DNA of 64,000 bases. Origin: OCS155 cluster bacterium AG-333-G23 (lineage in GTDB: Bacteria; Actinomycetota; Acidimicrobiia; Actinomarinales; Actinomarinaceae). Shown here piece by piece: positions 44,123-52,925 of this stretch (the stretch's first letter is position 1; each line of letters starts with the position of its first letter). Below the pieces are notes generated by a model. It was not told the origin of the DNA and searched no databases. It worked only from the letters and a program-made list of their open reading frames with translations. A program made the position numbers and the translations under genes. The stretch is from assembly GCA_003282445.1 (NCBI GenBank), contig QBZE01000001.1:62001-126000 (forward strand), read 5' to 3'.

Positions 44123-44971
44123 CTAAAGTTGCATCCAATCTTCTGGATTGTCATCAACAAAAAAATCTGATACTAGTTGTTGTCCAGGTTCAATCGCATA
44201 TTGTTCAAAATCGGTAACACCTTCTTCTTCTAGAACGTCTTGATCTAGAAAGAAGTTACCTGTGCAATCTGAGGAGTCTCTTTTTAAAACCGCATATGCA
44301 GCATCAGCGTATATTGATGGCTTTCTAGAACCTTTAACTAATTCTGCACCAATTACATTTTGCACTGCTGCAGTATCTAAAGCAGTTCTAGGCCATAAAC
44401 AATTAGAAGCTATACCAAATTCTCCAAGTTCTTCTGCAAGCCCATGAGCAATAAGTGACATTCCATATTTAGCAGTAGTATAAGCAAGAGTTATTCCGAA
44501 CCACTTCCTTGCTATATCTAATGGAGGCCCAAGCGTTAAAATATGTGGATTGTTTCCTTTCTTGAGGTGAGGTATGCATGTTTGGCTTAATAAAAATGTT
44601 CCTCGGACATTTATGTTATGCATTAAATCATACCTTTTCATTGGTGTGTTAAGCGTGTCGCTTAGATGTATAGCACTTGCGTTATTAATACAAATATCTA
44701 TACCACCAAATTTTTCAACAACTTGAGCAATTGAATCTTGAACTTGCTCTTCAAATCTTATATCACAGACTAATGGAAGTGCGTTACCACCAACTTTTTC
44801 AATATCCTCTGCGGCTGTATATAAGGTGCCAGGAAGCTTTGGATGAGGCTCAGTAGTTTTTGCTAAAATTGCTACATTTGCTCCATCTTTCCCAAGTGCT
44901 TTAGCTATTTCAAGACCAACACCTCTAGACCCACCGCTCATAACTATTGTTTTATCTTTAAAGAAACTCAT
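44123..44971 (-). CDS. Short-chain dehydrogenase, HSDL2-like
   Basis: 282 residues. Rossmann motif SGGSRGVGLEIAKALG, the NNAS segment (CINNASAIHL) and the active-site Tyr-x3-Lys (YTTAKYGMS) are present. The tail segment PRTALDTAAVQNVIGAE and KPSIYADAAYAVL match hydroxysteroid dehydrogenase-like protein 2 (peroxisomal HSDL2) and its bacterial relatives. It probably oxidises a hydroxyacyl-CoA or hydroxylated lipid. It is transcribed after isocitrate lyase, separated by 12 bases. Confidence 0.9.
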   Translation of the reverse strand: MSFFKDKTIVMSGGSRGVGLEIAKALGKDGANVAILAKTTEPHPKLPGTLYTAAEDIEKVGGNALPLVCDIRFEEQVQDSIAQVVEKFGGIDICINNASAIHLSDTLNTPMKRYDLMHNINVRGTFLLSQTCIPHLKKGNNPHILTLGPPLDIARKWFGITLAYTTAKYGMSLIAHGLAEELGEFGIASNCLWPRTALDTAAVQNVIGAELVKGSRKPSIYADAAYAVLKRDSSDCTGNFFLDQDVLEEEGVTDFEQYAIEPGQQLVSDFFVDDNPEDWMQL

Positions 44972-44983
44972 AGAATTATTTTA

Positions 44984-46246
44984 TTAAAATTGTGTATTTT
45001 CTGTCGAGTCTTTTTCAGAAAGTAATTCAGAATCTTGACCTAAGATTATCTCACCGACCTGCTCATAATAATTTGAACCTACTTCTTGTTGATGCTTGGT
45101 TCCTGTATACCCTCTTTTTTCCAACTCAATCTCTTTCTCTTGAAGTTCAACAAAAGCTCTCATATCTCCACCTTTATAATTTATTGCAAGTTCATACATC
45201 GCACTAGCCATAGAATGAAATCCTGCAAGAGATACAAATTGCAATTTATATCCATAATCTGAAAGTTGGCTTTGAAACTTAGAAAGTTCATCATCAGAAA
45301 ATTTCTCAGTCCAATTAAATGATGGAGAACAATTATATGCTAAAAGTTTTTTTGGAAATTTAGATTTAATTTCATCTGCAAATTCTTTTGCAAATCCTAA
45401 GTCTGGTTCATTTGTTTCACACCAAATTACATCTGCAAACTCTGCATAAGAAAGGGATTTTGCAATTGCCAATTCTTTATTATTTTTTAGTTCAAAGTAC
45501 CCATCCTGAGTTCTTTTTCCAGTTAAATATGGTTTATCAACATCATCAAAATCAGATGTTATAAGCTTTGCATTTAATGCATCAGTCCTTGCTATAAGTA
45601 TTATTGGAGTCTCTAGGACGTCAGAAGCCAATCTTGAGGCATTTAGTTTATTTATAAATTCACGGGTAGGGATCACTACCTTACCTCCCATATGTCCACA
45701 TTTTTTTTCTGATGCCAATTGATCTTCAAAATGTAAACCAGAAATCCCTGAGTTAATGAATTGAGCAGTTAAATTAAATACACTATAAATACCTCCAAAG
45801 CCAGATTCAGCGTCTGCAACAATAGGTGGAAGAGAATCCATTTCTTTTTCAGAAATTACTCTTAGTAGTGTATTGTTCATTTTTTTTATAAAGTTAGGGC
45901 CACTATTTGATGGATAAAGAGATAAATCTGGATAAGTATTATCTCCAATATTACTTTCTGATGCTATTTGCCATCCACTAACATAGATAATTTCAAGTCC
46001 AGCTTTTAGCATCTGAACTCCTTGTTGAATAGTTGCTGCTCCTAATCCTGAAACCCATGCACTCTCTCTATTTAATAGTTCCCATAAAGACAGAGAGCCC
46101 TTTTCAGATATAGTATTACTAACTTTGAAAGGAGAACGTAAAGAAGACACATCTTTTGATGTATAGTTTCTTTTTATTCCACTCCACCTATCTTGAGCTA
46201 GATAATCTTGGACTAATTTTTCTTCTTTAAAATTAACTTCTTTCAC
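44984..46246 (-). CDS. aceA: Isocitrate lyase
   Basis: 420 residues. It splits isocitrate into glyoxylate and succinate, the entry to the glyoxylate shunt. The signature KKCGHMGGKVVIPTREF, with the catalytic Cys near residue 181, is intact. SAWVSGLGAATIQQG, DAESGFGG and LAYNCSPSFNWT are further family segments. Malate synthase is not in the window. It heads the run SDR-thiolase-CoA-transferase-MaoC, which would produce acetyl-CoA, so it fits growth on lipids or other acetyl-CoA-yielding substrates. Confidence 0.96.
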   Translation of the reverse strand: MKEVNFKEEKLVQDYLAQDRWSGIKRNYTSKDVSSLRSPFKVSNTISEKGSLSLWELLNRESAWVSGLGAATIQQGVQMLKAGLEIIYVSGWQIASESNIGDNTYPDLSLYPSNSGPNFIKKMNNTLLRVISEKEMDSLPPIVADAESGFGGIYSVFNLTAQFINSGISGLHFEDQLASEKKCGHMGGKVVIPTREFINKLNASRLASDVLETPIILIARTDALNAKLITSDFDDVDKPYLTGKRTQDGYFELKNNKELAIAKSLSYAEFADVIWCETNEPDLGFAKEFADEIKSKFPKKLLAYNCSPSFNWTEKFSDDELSKFQSQLSDYGYKLQFVSLAGFHSMASAMYELAINYKGGDMRAFVELQEKEIELEKRGYTGTKHQQEVGSNYYEQVGEIILGQDSELLSEKDSTENTQF

Positions 46247-46252
46247 CTCGAA

Positions 46253-47311
46253 TTAATGTTGGCTAGCAGCAACGCTTGCGATTATTACTATTAAAGTTAA
46301 TATTCCTGCTCCAGCAATCAAGACTTCATTTCTAGTTATTTTAATTTTTGGTGCTGAACTCATGATTGAAGCAAATAATAAAATAGTTGCTGAAATTATC
46401 AACGCAAAAAGTACAGCATAATCATGAAAGTTTATAAATACTTGTGAAATAAAGACAGACACAATTCCCCCTGAAATAATGGCACCTAAGGGTACAACGA
46501 TTGATCCCGTTATTCTTTTTCTAACAATATCTGCTTGTTCTTGTTCGTAAACATCAAGCCCTTTTGGAACACCTAATATCATTGTTGTTAAGGCTATAAG
46601 ACTTTGAGAAAATATACCAAATAAAACAACCCTCCAAAAAGAACCAAAGACTGGAATCAAATAAGTTGTTGGATCTTCTGGCAAGATCCCTTCAATCACT
46701 TGCCCAATACTAGAAGTTATTAAAAATCCAGTTGATGAACCAAAGATTAAACCTAAGCCTAAACCAAGAAAAACAGACTCTCTATCAGAAGTATGAATCC
46801 CAAATCCTTCAAAGTTGGTATCTAGGATTTTTTTTATGTTTAAGGCATTAACTATTGCAAAGAAAGTTGTACTTAATGCTAAATTTAAAATATATCTACT
46901 TTGCTCATAGTTAGCAATTAATTTAAGGGTTTCAGATTCAAGCACAAGACCATCGTATAAATTAGAACTAATAATAAAAGCTTGAATAAATCCAGCCACT
47001 ACTCCAAAAAGGGAACCATATTGAAGTGTTTTTATAATTTTTGTGAACAGCGTTACAGGAGGTGCAACTTCTTCCATTGTGGCTACAACAGTCTCAGCAA
47101 CTACTGGTTCTTCTTCAACAGTCTCAGCAACTACTGGTTCTTGATTATCAACTTGTGGACTAGGAGCAACAACTTCTCCAGAAGACCAACTGGATAAAAT
47201 ATTATTGATATCAACACCGTTTGCTTCAGCTCTTGCTTGAGCTGATCTAGATACTAATTCTTGCGGTACCCCTGTTGAGCTGCTAATTTCTTCTACTAAT
47301 TTTTCATCCAT
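46253..47311 (-). CDS. Membrane protein of unknown function with an acidic repeat linker
   Basis: 352 residues. Residues 1-48 form a small helical segment (VEEISSSTGVPQELVSRSAQ, ARAEANGVDINNIL) recalling a peripheral-subunit-binding or helix-extended-loop motif. Residues 50-90 are an acidic linker with EPVVAETV repeated, and the remainder has about seven or eight hydrophobic helices. I recognise no family. It lies between isocitrate lyase (6 bases) and ctaG (18 bases), so its expression probably follows the oxidase genes. A role in anchoring a protein to the membrane is conceivable but unsupported. Confidence 0.6.
   Translation of the reverse strand: MDEKLVEEISSSTGVPQELVSRSAQARAEANGVDINNILSSWSSGEVVAPSPQVDNQEPVVAETVEEEPVVAETVVATMEEVAPPVTLFTKIIKTLQYGSLFGVVAGFIQAFIISSNLYDGLVLESETLKLIANYEQSRYILNLALSTTFFAIVNALNIKKILDTNFEGFGIHTSDRESVFLGLGLGLIFGSSTGFLITSSIGQVIEGILPEDPTTYLIPVFGSFWRVVLFGIFSQSLIALTTMILGVPKGLDVYEQEQADIVRKRITGSIVVPLGAIISGGIVSVFISQVFINFHDYAVLFALIISATILLFASIMSSAPKIKITRNEVLIAGAGILTLIVIIASVAASQH
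47086..47142 (-). repeat. Tandem 27-base direct repeat coding for a repeated EPVVAETV
   Basis: The same 27 bases occur at 47086-47112 and 47116-47142 (period 30), inside the linker of the unknown membrane protein. Each unit encodes an acidic, proline-containing spacer. Such repeats change copy number by slippage and would lengthen or shorten the linker without breaking the frame. Confidence 0.8.
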
Positions 47312-47329
47312 TTTGATTCTCTTTGAATT

Positions 47330-48109
47330 TTAGTCATTTGAAGAGTTTCTAACTACATCATCAAACGTTTTTTCTGTTTTATACCACTGCATCCAAATTG
47401 TTAATATTGAAGCCCATAATATAAGCCCTCCACCAAGCTTTAATATCACACCTGCAAGGGTTTGGTCATCTATAGTTGAAATGTTAAATACTTGATCAAT
47501 ACCTACATATGCAGAGTAAAGTGGCTCATTACCAAAAGCCAAAAAGCTTGCTGGAATTGTTGGAAATAATGACTGTAAGAATAGATATGCTATTTTTCCA
47601 GGTGAGCCAAGTTGTTTTATTTTATCTGTAAAGCCAATTACCGGTACCCACATATTTAACGAAACTAAAAGCATTAATGAATGTATAAAAAAGTGAAATA
47701 ATTTATTTGTCACCATTAAATTAACAATCAAACTCCAGTGCATACCAACCATTAATGTATTAAAAAGAATAAAAGCTACTAGTGGGTGACTAGTTATTTT
47801 TAGAAGATTGATGAATGGTTTTACTGATATTATTTTTTTTTGAGCACTATGCATTCCTAGTAATAATAAAGGAGGGGATACTAATGCAAGAACTAAATGT
47901 TCTAGAGAATGGACCCAAAATAAATACTGTTCACCAATATCATGTATTGGCCAATCAGTGAAAAGCCACAGAATAAAAAGGCCCGAATACCAAAATTTTC
48001 GTTTATCTTTTTTTAGATAGTTGTTATCAGTCGTATATTCAAAAAATATTATTAAAGAAAAAATTAGTGCCCATACATCAAAATGAGGATGCCATGTAAT
48101 TGAAATCAT
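47330..48109 (-). CDS. ctaG: CtaG-type cytochrome c oxidase assembly membrane protein
   Basis: 259 residues with about seven hydrophobic helices and many conserved histidines: WHPHFDVWALI at the start, HSLEHLVLALVSPPLLLLGM and MVGMHWSLIVN. These are the features of the caa3_CtaG family (Bacillus CtaG type), needed for making the copper centre of caa3 oxidases, rather than the Cox11-type CtaG. Its start shares one base with the subunit IV stop, in the order ctaC-ctaD-ctaE-ctaF-ctaG. Confidence 0.9.
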   Translation of the reverse strand: MISITWHPHFDVWALIFSLIIFFEYTTDNNYLKKDKRKFWYSGLFILWLFTDWPIHDIGEQYLFWVHSLEHLVLALVSPPLLLLGMHSAQKKIISVKPFINLLKITSHPLVAFILFNTLMVGMHWSLIVNLMVTNKLFHFFIHSLMLLVSLNMWVPVIGFTDKIKQLGSPGKIAYLFLQSLFPTIPASFLAFGNEPLYSAYVGIDQVFNISTIDDQTLAGVILKLGGGLILWASILTIWMQWYKTEKTFDDVVRNSSND

Positions 48110-48411
48110 TAATTAAGGTAATCTCCTGCTGCTCTTTCGATCATTACAATTGCAAAAAGTATTACTGCTAATATCATGCCTCCTGCAAAGAATCTGTTAA
48201 CCATTTTATTTTCAAACCGTAAATGCATAAACCAACCAACAACAACAATATATTTTCCTATTGCTAAGAAAATTAATAAAGGATCTGTAAAAACTCCTAC
48301 GATATCTTCTGTGTAGTAGAGTGCTACTTCGATTGCTGTTAAAACTCCTAGAAATATAGCAATTTGAACATATTTTTTTGGAGTAGGGTGTTCTCTGTGA
48401 TTATCAGACAT
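48109..48411 (-). CDS. ctaF: Cytochrome c oxidase subunit IV
   Basis: 100 residues from the ATG at 48411-48409; an upstream in-frame start would add 12 residues lying within ctaE. Three hydrophobic helices with VQIAIFLGVLTAIEVALYY, GKYIVVVGWFMHLRFEN and the closing helix match prokaryotic subunit IV (COX4_pro). It is a small accessory subunit of haem-copper oxidase. The start overlaps the ctaE stop by one base. Confidence 0.9.
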   Translation of the reverse strand: MSDNHREHPTPKKYVQIAIFLGVLTAIEVALYYTEDIVGVFTDPLLIFLAIGKYIVVVGWFMHLRFENKMVNRFFAGGMILAVILFAIVMIERAAGDYLN

Positions 48412-48995
48412 TAGATTAAATACACCACAGTAAATAAAACAATCCATACAATATCAACAAAGTGCCAATATAGTGCAATGAATTCAAGATTAAATCCACT
48501 ATCTAAAGACAACCCTTTTTGTCTTTGACCAATTATCCAAAGTCCAATTAGAAAAACTACACCAATAAAAACATGTAGTCCGTGAAACCCTGTTAAAACA
48601 TAAAATGTTGAACTAAAAATATTTGTAGAAAGCTCAAATCCCTTATGGTAAAACTCAGTAAATTCATAAATTTGTCCAGCAAGAAACACAGAGCCAAGCA
48701 TTGCTGTTGCTAGAAGCCAAACCCTTGTTTTTTCTTGATCCTCATTTTCTAATGCATTGTGAGCAAGCACCATAGTTAATGAGCTCATTAATAAAACAAA
48801 CGAGCTTACAGATGTAAAAGGAATGTCATAAACATCAGTTAATTTCATTCCAGGAAAATCACGACCTTTAAAGATCATGAATGTAGTTATTAAAGTACCA
48901 AAAAATAATATTTCAGTTGAAAGAAAAACCCACATTCCAAGTTTTCTGGTCTCAACACCAGTAGATTCATGCGGATAGTCGTGACCTCCACTCAT
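48411..48995 (-). CDS. ctaE: Cytochrome c oxidase subunit III
   Basis: 194 residues with five hydrophobic helices, the short form found in bacteria. KLGMWVFLSTEILFFG, the Glu and His of FYVLTGFHGLHVFIGV, and FIALYWHFVDIVWIVLF are conserved. Subunit III stabilises subunit I and helps proton uptake. Its start overlaps the ctaD stop (4 bases). Confidence 0.95.
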   Translation of the reverse strand: MSGGHDYPHESTGVETRKLGMWVFLSTEILFFGTLITTFMIFKGRDFPGMKLTDVYDIPFTSVSSFVLLMSSLTMVLAHNALENEDQEKTRVWLLATAMLGSVFLAGQIYEFTEFYHKGFELSTNIFSSTFYVLTGFHGLHVFIGVVFLIGLWIIGQRQKGLSLDSGFNLEFIALYWHFVDIVWIVLFTVVYLI

Positions 48996-50950
48996 TCTTC
49001 TTCTTCTGACCTAAACTCTTCTTCAAGTGGCTCTGTAGCCCAACCAAAAGATCCTACCAATATAAGAACGACTCCAATTAAGGCTAAAGGAATTGATTTG
49101 TAAATTACAGCATATCCTAAAAATGGCAGACCTGATGATAGAACAAAGGGGTAATAAGAAGGATTAGGCAATTCTATTTCTTCTTCTGGGTTCAAACCTT
49201 CTTCTTCAAGCTGAGCTAGTAAGGCGTCAGCAGAATCTCTTCTTACTGCTCTTCCTTCTTCATCCTCGTCATATTTTGCATGCCAGAAATCATCTAATGC
49301 CTTAACATGAGGTGCTTTTGAAAAATTCCACACTGGTGTAGGAGAAGGAATAGTCCATTCAATTGTTCTGGCATCCCAAGGATCAAAAGGAGCTTTTTCT
49401 CCTTTTCTTTTTGAGTACATCCAGTTAGCCATAAATATAAGTATTGATAATGCGATAATAAAGGCTCCAATTGACACTATAAGATTCCAAAATCCTAAAT
49501 TTGTCTCCTCTGCATATACCCATGTTCTTCTAACCTGTCCTTGAAGACCAAGCCAATGCATTGGTCCAAATGTTAAATTAAACCCAATGAGCATTGTCCA
49601 AAAGTGTATTTGGCCAAGAGTTTCGTTATACATTTTTCCCCAGACTTTTGGAAACCAATAATATAAACCAGCAAAAATGCCAAACATTGCACCACCGAAC
49701 AGAACATAATGAAAGTGGGCAACAATATAATACGTATCAGTTTGTTGTGTATCAGCTGGAACAACCGAGTGGGTTACTCCACTTAAACCACCAATAACAA
49801 ACATTCCTATAAAACCAAGAGCAAATAACATAGGAGTTTTTAGATTTAACTTACCTCCCCATATTGTTCCTAGCCAATTAAATATTTTTACCCCTGTGGG
49901 AACAGCAATAATCATAGTTGAGATACCAAACCCAGCTTGCGCAACAGGGCTGATTGCGGAAGCAAACATATGGTGCGCCCAGACTCCGAATCCGATAAAC
50001 GCAATACCAAAACCTGCAAAAACTATCGCTGGATAACCGAAGAGAGGTTTCCTTGAAAATGTAGGTAGTATTTCAGAAACAATTCCAAAAGCAGGAAGAA
50101 TAAGAATATATACTTCCGGGTGACCAAATAGCCAGAATAAATGCTGCCATAAAACAGGATCTCCTCCACCTTCAGTCAAAAAGAAAGTAGTACCAAATTG
50201 TCTATCAAAAGTTACGTAAAAGAGAGCAATTGCAATTATTGGTAATGAAAAGGCAAGAAGAAAAGCCACAGCAAAAGTCATCCAGGTAAAGACAGGCATT
50301 CTCATCAATCTCATTCCTTGAGTCCTCATATTTAATATTGTTACGATGAAATTAAATGCTGATACAAGAGAAGAAATTCCTAGTATTTGTAAGCCGATTG
50401 CCCAATAGTCCATTGCAGTTCCTGGTGAATATTTAAAACCTGCATTAGGTTGATATCCAAACCAACCACCATTTGGAGCATTGCCAAGCCATCCAACTTC
50501 CTCAGCTAGGTACCCTCCTTCAGGTGCTCCTGCTGTTCCAAATACGAATGTTGAGTATAAGAAAAGTCCTCCAAAAACCCAAATCCAGAAACTAAGAGCA
50601 TTCAATCTTGGGAAAGCAACATCCCTAGCTCCTATTTGAAGAGGGAGGAGATAATTGAAGAACGCTGCACTAATTGGCATTATTGCCAGGAAAACCATTG
50701 TGGTCCCATGCATGGTGAACATTGCATTGTATTCAGCCGCACTTAAAAAATTATTATCTGGTTGGGCAAGCTGTATTCTAAGAACTAAAGCTTCTAATCC
50801 TCCAATTAATAAAAAGAAAAATGCAGCATACCCATACATTATCCCAATTTTTTTATGATCTACTGTAGTTATCCAACTCCAGATTCCATACTCTGAAGAA
50901 GGCCTTCTGAATATATTGGTTTGTTTATCTGGCTCAATAATTTTTGTCAT
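48992..50950 (-). CDS. ctaD: Cytochrome c oxidase subunit I
   Basis: 652 residues. The haem-copper core is intact: MFTMHGTTMVFLAIMP with the haem a His, WQHLFWLFGHPEVYILILP with the Cu-B His-Tyr pair, HHMFASA, and HFHYVLFGG with the haem ligands. The C-terminal 130 residues extend beyond the 12-helix core with an acidic linker (LLAQLEEEGLNPEEEIELP) and about two added helices. It is the catalytic subunit reducing oxygen to water. It is coupled to ctaC by an ATGA overlap. Confidence 0.97.
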   Translation of the reverse strand: MTKIIEPDKQTNIFRRPSSEYGIWSWITTVDHKKIGIMYGYAAFFFLLIGGLEALVLRIQLAQPDNNFLSAAEYNAMFTMHGTTMVFLAIMPISAAFFNYLLPLQIGARDVAFPRLNALSFWIWVFGGLFLYSTFVFGTAGAPEGGYLAEEVGWLGNAPNGGWFGYQPNAGFKYSPGTAMDYWAIGLQILGISSLVSAFNFIVTILNMRTQGMRLMRMPVFTWMTFAVAFLLAFSLPIIAIALFYVTFDRQFGTTFFLTEGGGDPVLWQHLFWLFGHPEVYILILPAFGIVSEILPTFSRKPLFGYPAIVFAGFGIAFIGFGVWAHHMFASAISPVAQAGFGISTMIIAVPTGVKIFNWLGTIWGGKLNLKTPMLFALGFIGMFVIGGLSGVTHSVVPADTQQTDTYYIVAHFHYVLFGGAMFGIFAGLYYWFPKVWGKMYNETLGQIHFWTMLIGFNLTFGPMHWLGLQGQVRRTWVYAEETNLGFWNLIVSIGAFIIALSILIFMANWMYSKRKGEKAPFDPWDARTIEWTIPSPTPVWNFSKAPHVKALDDFWHAKYDEDEEGRAVRRDSADALLAQLEEEGLNPEEEIELPNPSYYPFVLSSGLPFLGYAVIYKSIPLALIGVVLILVGSFGWATEPLEEEFRSEEEE

Positions 50951-51963
50951 TTTAAAGTCCCTAAGTAAGCAATTAAAGCTTCTATTTCTTTCTCAGTTAA
51001 TTCTAGATTAGGCATAAAAGTACCAGGTTTTATCTCAGCAGGATTTGCTAGCCATTTTGTAAGATTTTCTTTGTTATTTTTTAGTGCAGCTCCAGCAAAT
51101 ACATTTCTATTTGCAAAATGAGTCAAGTTAGGTGCAATACGATCACCTTGAACATCCCAAACTCCATCAATTACGTGACATTGAGTACAACCTGCATTTA
51201 GATAAACTTGCTGTCCTTCTGCTGCCAATGTCCCTTCAGGTAATTCTTTATTTGCGTTTAATTTCTGATTATTTACCCAATTTTCAAAATCTTCTTGATT
51301 TAGGGATAAAACCCTTCCCCTCATTTTTGAGTGACTAAGTCCACAATATTCACCACATTGTGCCCAAAATTCATCTGGGGAGTCAGCATGTAAGTTTAAG
51401 TATGTTTTTTGTCCAGGCACCAGGTATCTTTTACCATTTAATTTTGGAACCCAATAATTATGAAGAACATCATTAGACCACATTTCTAATCTAACTGGAG
51501 TATCGGCAGGTATGACCAATACGTTGGCTGTTGTGATACCATAATCAGGATATTTATACTCAAACCACCACTGATGACCTATAACTTCAATTTTTAAAGC
51601 CCCCTCAGGTTCTCTAGCTAGGTCGAATATAGTTCTCACTGTTGGTACTGCTATAGCTGCCAATATAAGAATAGGAATAATTGTCCACATAAGTTCTAAA
51701 ACATTGTTGCCATGAATTTGCTTTGGTTCGGGCTTACCAGGCATGTCACGAAAATAAAAAACTGAAAAAATCAAAGCTCCTTGGACAATAAAAAATACTC
51801 CGACAGCTATCCAAAAAGTTAGCCAAAAGAGGTCATCAATTTGTCTCGCATAGGGACCAGCAGGACTTAAAGAGTCCATCGGTGCATTTTCAATACAAGC
51901 GGTTAGAAATAGTAAACTGAAAACCGGTAAATTTTTATATTTAAAAAATCTTTTTTTATTCAT
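50947..51963 (-). CDS. ctaC: Cytochrome c oxidase subunit II with fused cytochrome c domain (caa3 type)
   Basis: 338 residues. A lipoprotein-type signal ends LTAC (Cys23), then two helices, then the Cu-A cupredoxin domain with GHQWWFEYKYP and CGEYCGLSHSKM near residue 205. The C-terminal 100 residues are a cytochrome c domain with CTQCH near residue 257 and a Met in GTFMPNLELTEKE, so the oxidase is caa3-type and can take electrons directly through its own haem c. It is the first gene of the oxidase operon and is divergent from ctaB. Confidence 0.96.
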   Translation of the reverse strand: MNKKRFFKYKNLPVFSLLFLTACIENAPMDSLSPAGPYARQIDDLFWLTFWIAVGVFFIVQGALIFSVFYFRDMPGKPEPKQIHGNNVLELMWTIIPILILAAIAVPTVRTIFDLAREPEGALKIEVIGHQWWFEYKYPDYGITTANVLVIPADTPVRLEMWSNDVLHNYWVPKLNGKRYLVPGQKTYLNLHADSPDEFWAQCGEYCGLSHSKMRGRVLSLNQEDFENWVNNQKLNANKELPEGTLAAEGQQVYLNAGCTQCHVIDGVWDVQGDRIAPNLTHFANRNVFAGAALKNNKENLTKWLANPAEIKPGTFMPNLELTEKEIEALIAYLGTLK

Positions 51964-52040
51964 AAATTAACAAAATTGCAGTCAATCCTTAAGGATAGCG
52001 TCCTACATGTATATAGTGTAATCATAAGTACTATGTCTTT

Positions 52041-52922
52041 ATGGTTACAAATATGAATCAAATATTTAGTAGTTATGTCAAACTTTCTAAATTAAGAGTT
52101 ATTGAATTACTTCTAGTCACAACTGTGCCATCAATGATTATTGCAATATATGGGATGCCACCTATAGATTTAGTTTTATTCACACTAACAGGAGGAACCT
52201 TACTTGCTATTAGCGCTAATGTTATGAATCAAGTTTTTGAAGTTGGTAGAGATAGCTTAATGGAAAGAACTTCAAGCAGGCCTTTAGTTACTGGAGAGCT
52301 AACTAAAAAAAATGCAATTTTTTACTCAATTTTTTGTGGTACAGCAGGGTTTTTAATTCTTTTTATTTTTACAACTCAGCTAGCTGCTTTGATTGGATTG
52401 ATAGCAAACTTATTTTATACATTTATATATACCTTATTACTAAAACCAAGAACTAATCAAAATATTGTTATTGGTGGAGCGTCAGGTGCTGCCCCAGTAT
52501 TGATTGGCTGGACAGCTACAGGTAGTTCACTTGAAATCGGTGCTTGGATTTTATTTTTATTAGTTTTTACTTGGACACCTGCCCATTTCTGGGCTCTTGC
52601 TATTGAAAACAAATCAGACTACGAAGAAGCAGATTTTCCAATGCTTTCAACACAAGAAACATATGAAAGAACATCAATTTTTATTGCATTGTATTCATGT
52701 GCAACGGTAATAGTCTCAATTATTGCTGCACCAATATTACAACTAGGAATAATCTATTTATTTGTATCAATTTTTTTTGGATCCAATCTAATGTTTAAAT
52801 CTTATAATTTGTTTAGAAGAAAGATTCAACCAATACAATACTTTGTGTTTTCAAATACATATTTGGCTGTTATATTCATAGGTATTGTGGCAGATGTTCT
52901 ATGGACTTTAAAAGAAATTTGA
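52041..52922 (+). CDS. ctaB: Protohaem IX farnesyltransferase (haem O synthase)
   Basis: 293 residues with about eight or nine helices of the UbiA superfamily. The first Asp-rich segment NQVFEVGRDSLMERTSSRPLV, here with N-x3-E-x2-R-D, and the second loop WTPAHFWALAIENKSDYEEADFPML are family hallmarks. It adds the farnesyl chain to haem B to make haem O, which CtaA (61506-62372) converts to haem A for the oxidase encoded next to it. Start MVTNMNQIF is at 52041. Lgt follows after 3 bases. Confidence 0.95.
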   Translation: MVTNMNQIFSSYVKLSKLRVIELLLVTTVPSMIIAIYGMPPIDLVLFTLTGGTLLAISANVMNQVFEVGRDSLMERTSSRPLVTGELTKKNAIFYSIFCGTAGFLILFIFTTQLAALIGLIANLFYTFIYTLLLKPRTNQNIVIGGASGAAPVLIGWTATGSSLEIGAWILFLLVFTWTPAHFWALAIENKSDYEEADFPMLSTQETYERTSIFIALYSCATVIVSIIAAPILQLGIIYLFVSIFFGSNLMFKSYNLFRRKIQPIQYFVFSNTYLAVIFIGIVADVLWTLKEI

Positions 52923-52925
52923 TTT

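Noticed and set aside
42961-44160. Longer thiolase start giving 16 extra residues
   Set aside because: The extension overlaps the SDR gene and matches no thiolase; MRSAFIVDG at 44112 is the family start.
47086-47142. CRISPR-like repeat
   Set aside because: Only two units separated by three bases, in frame within a coding sequence and encoding a peptide repeat.
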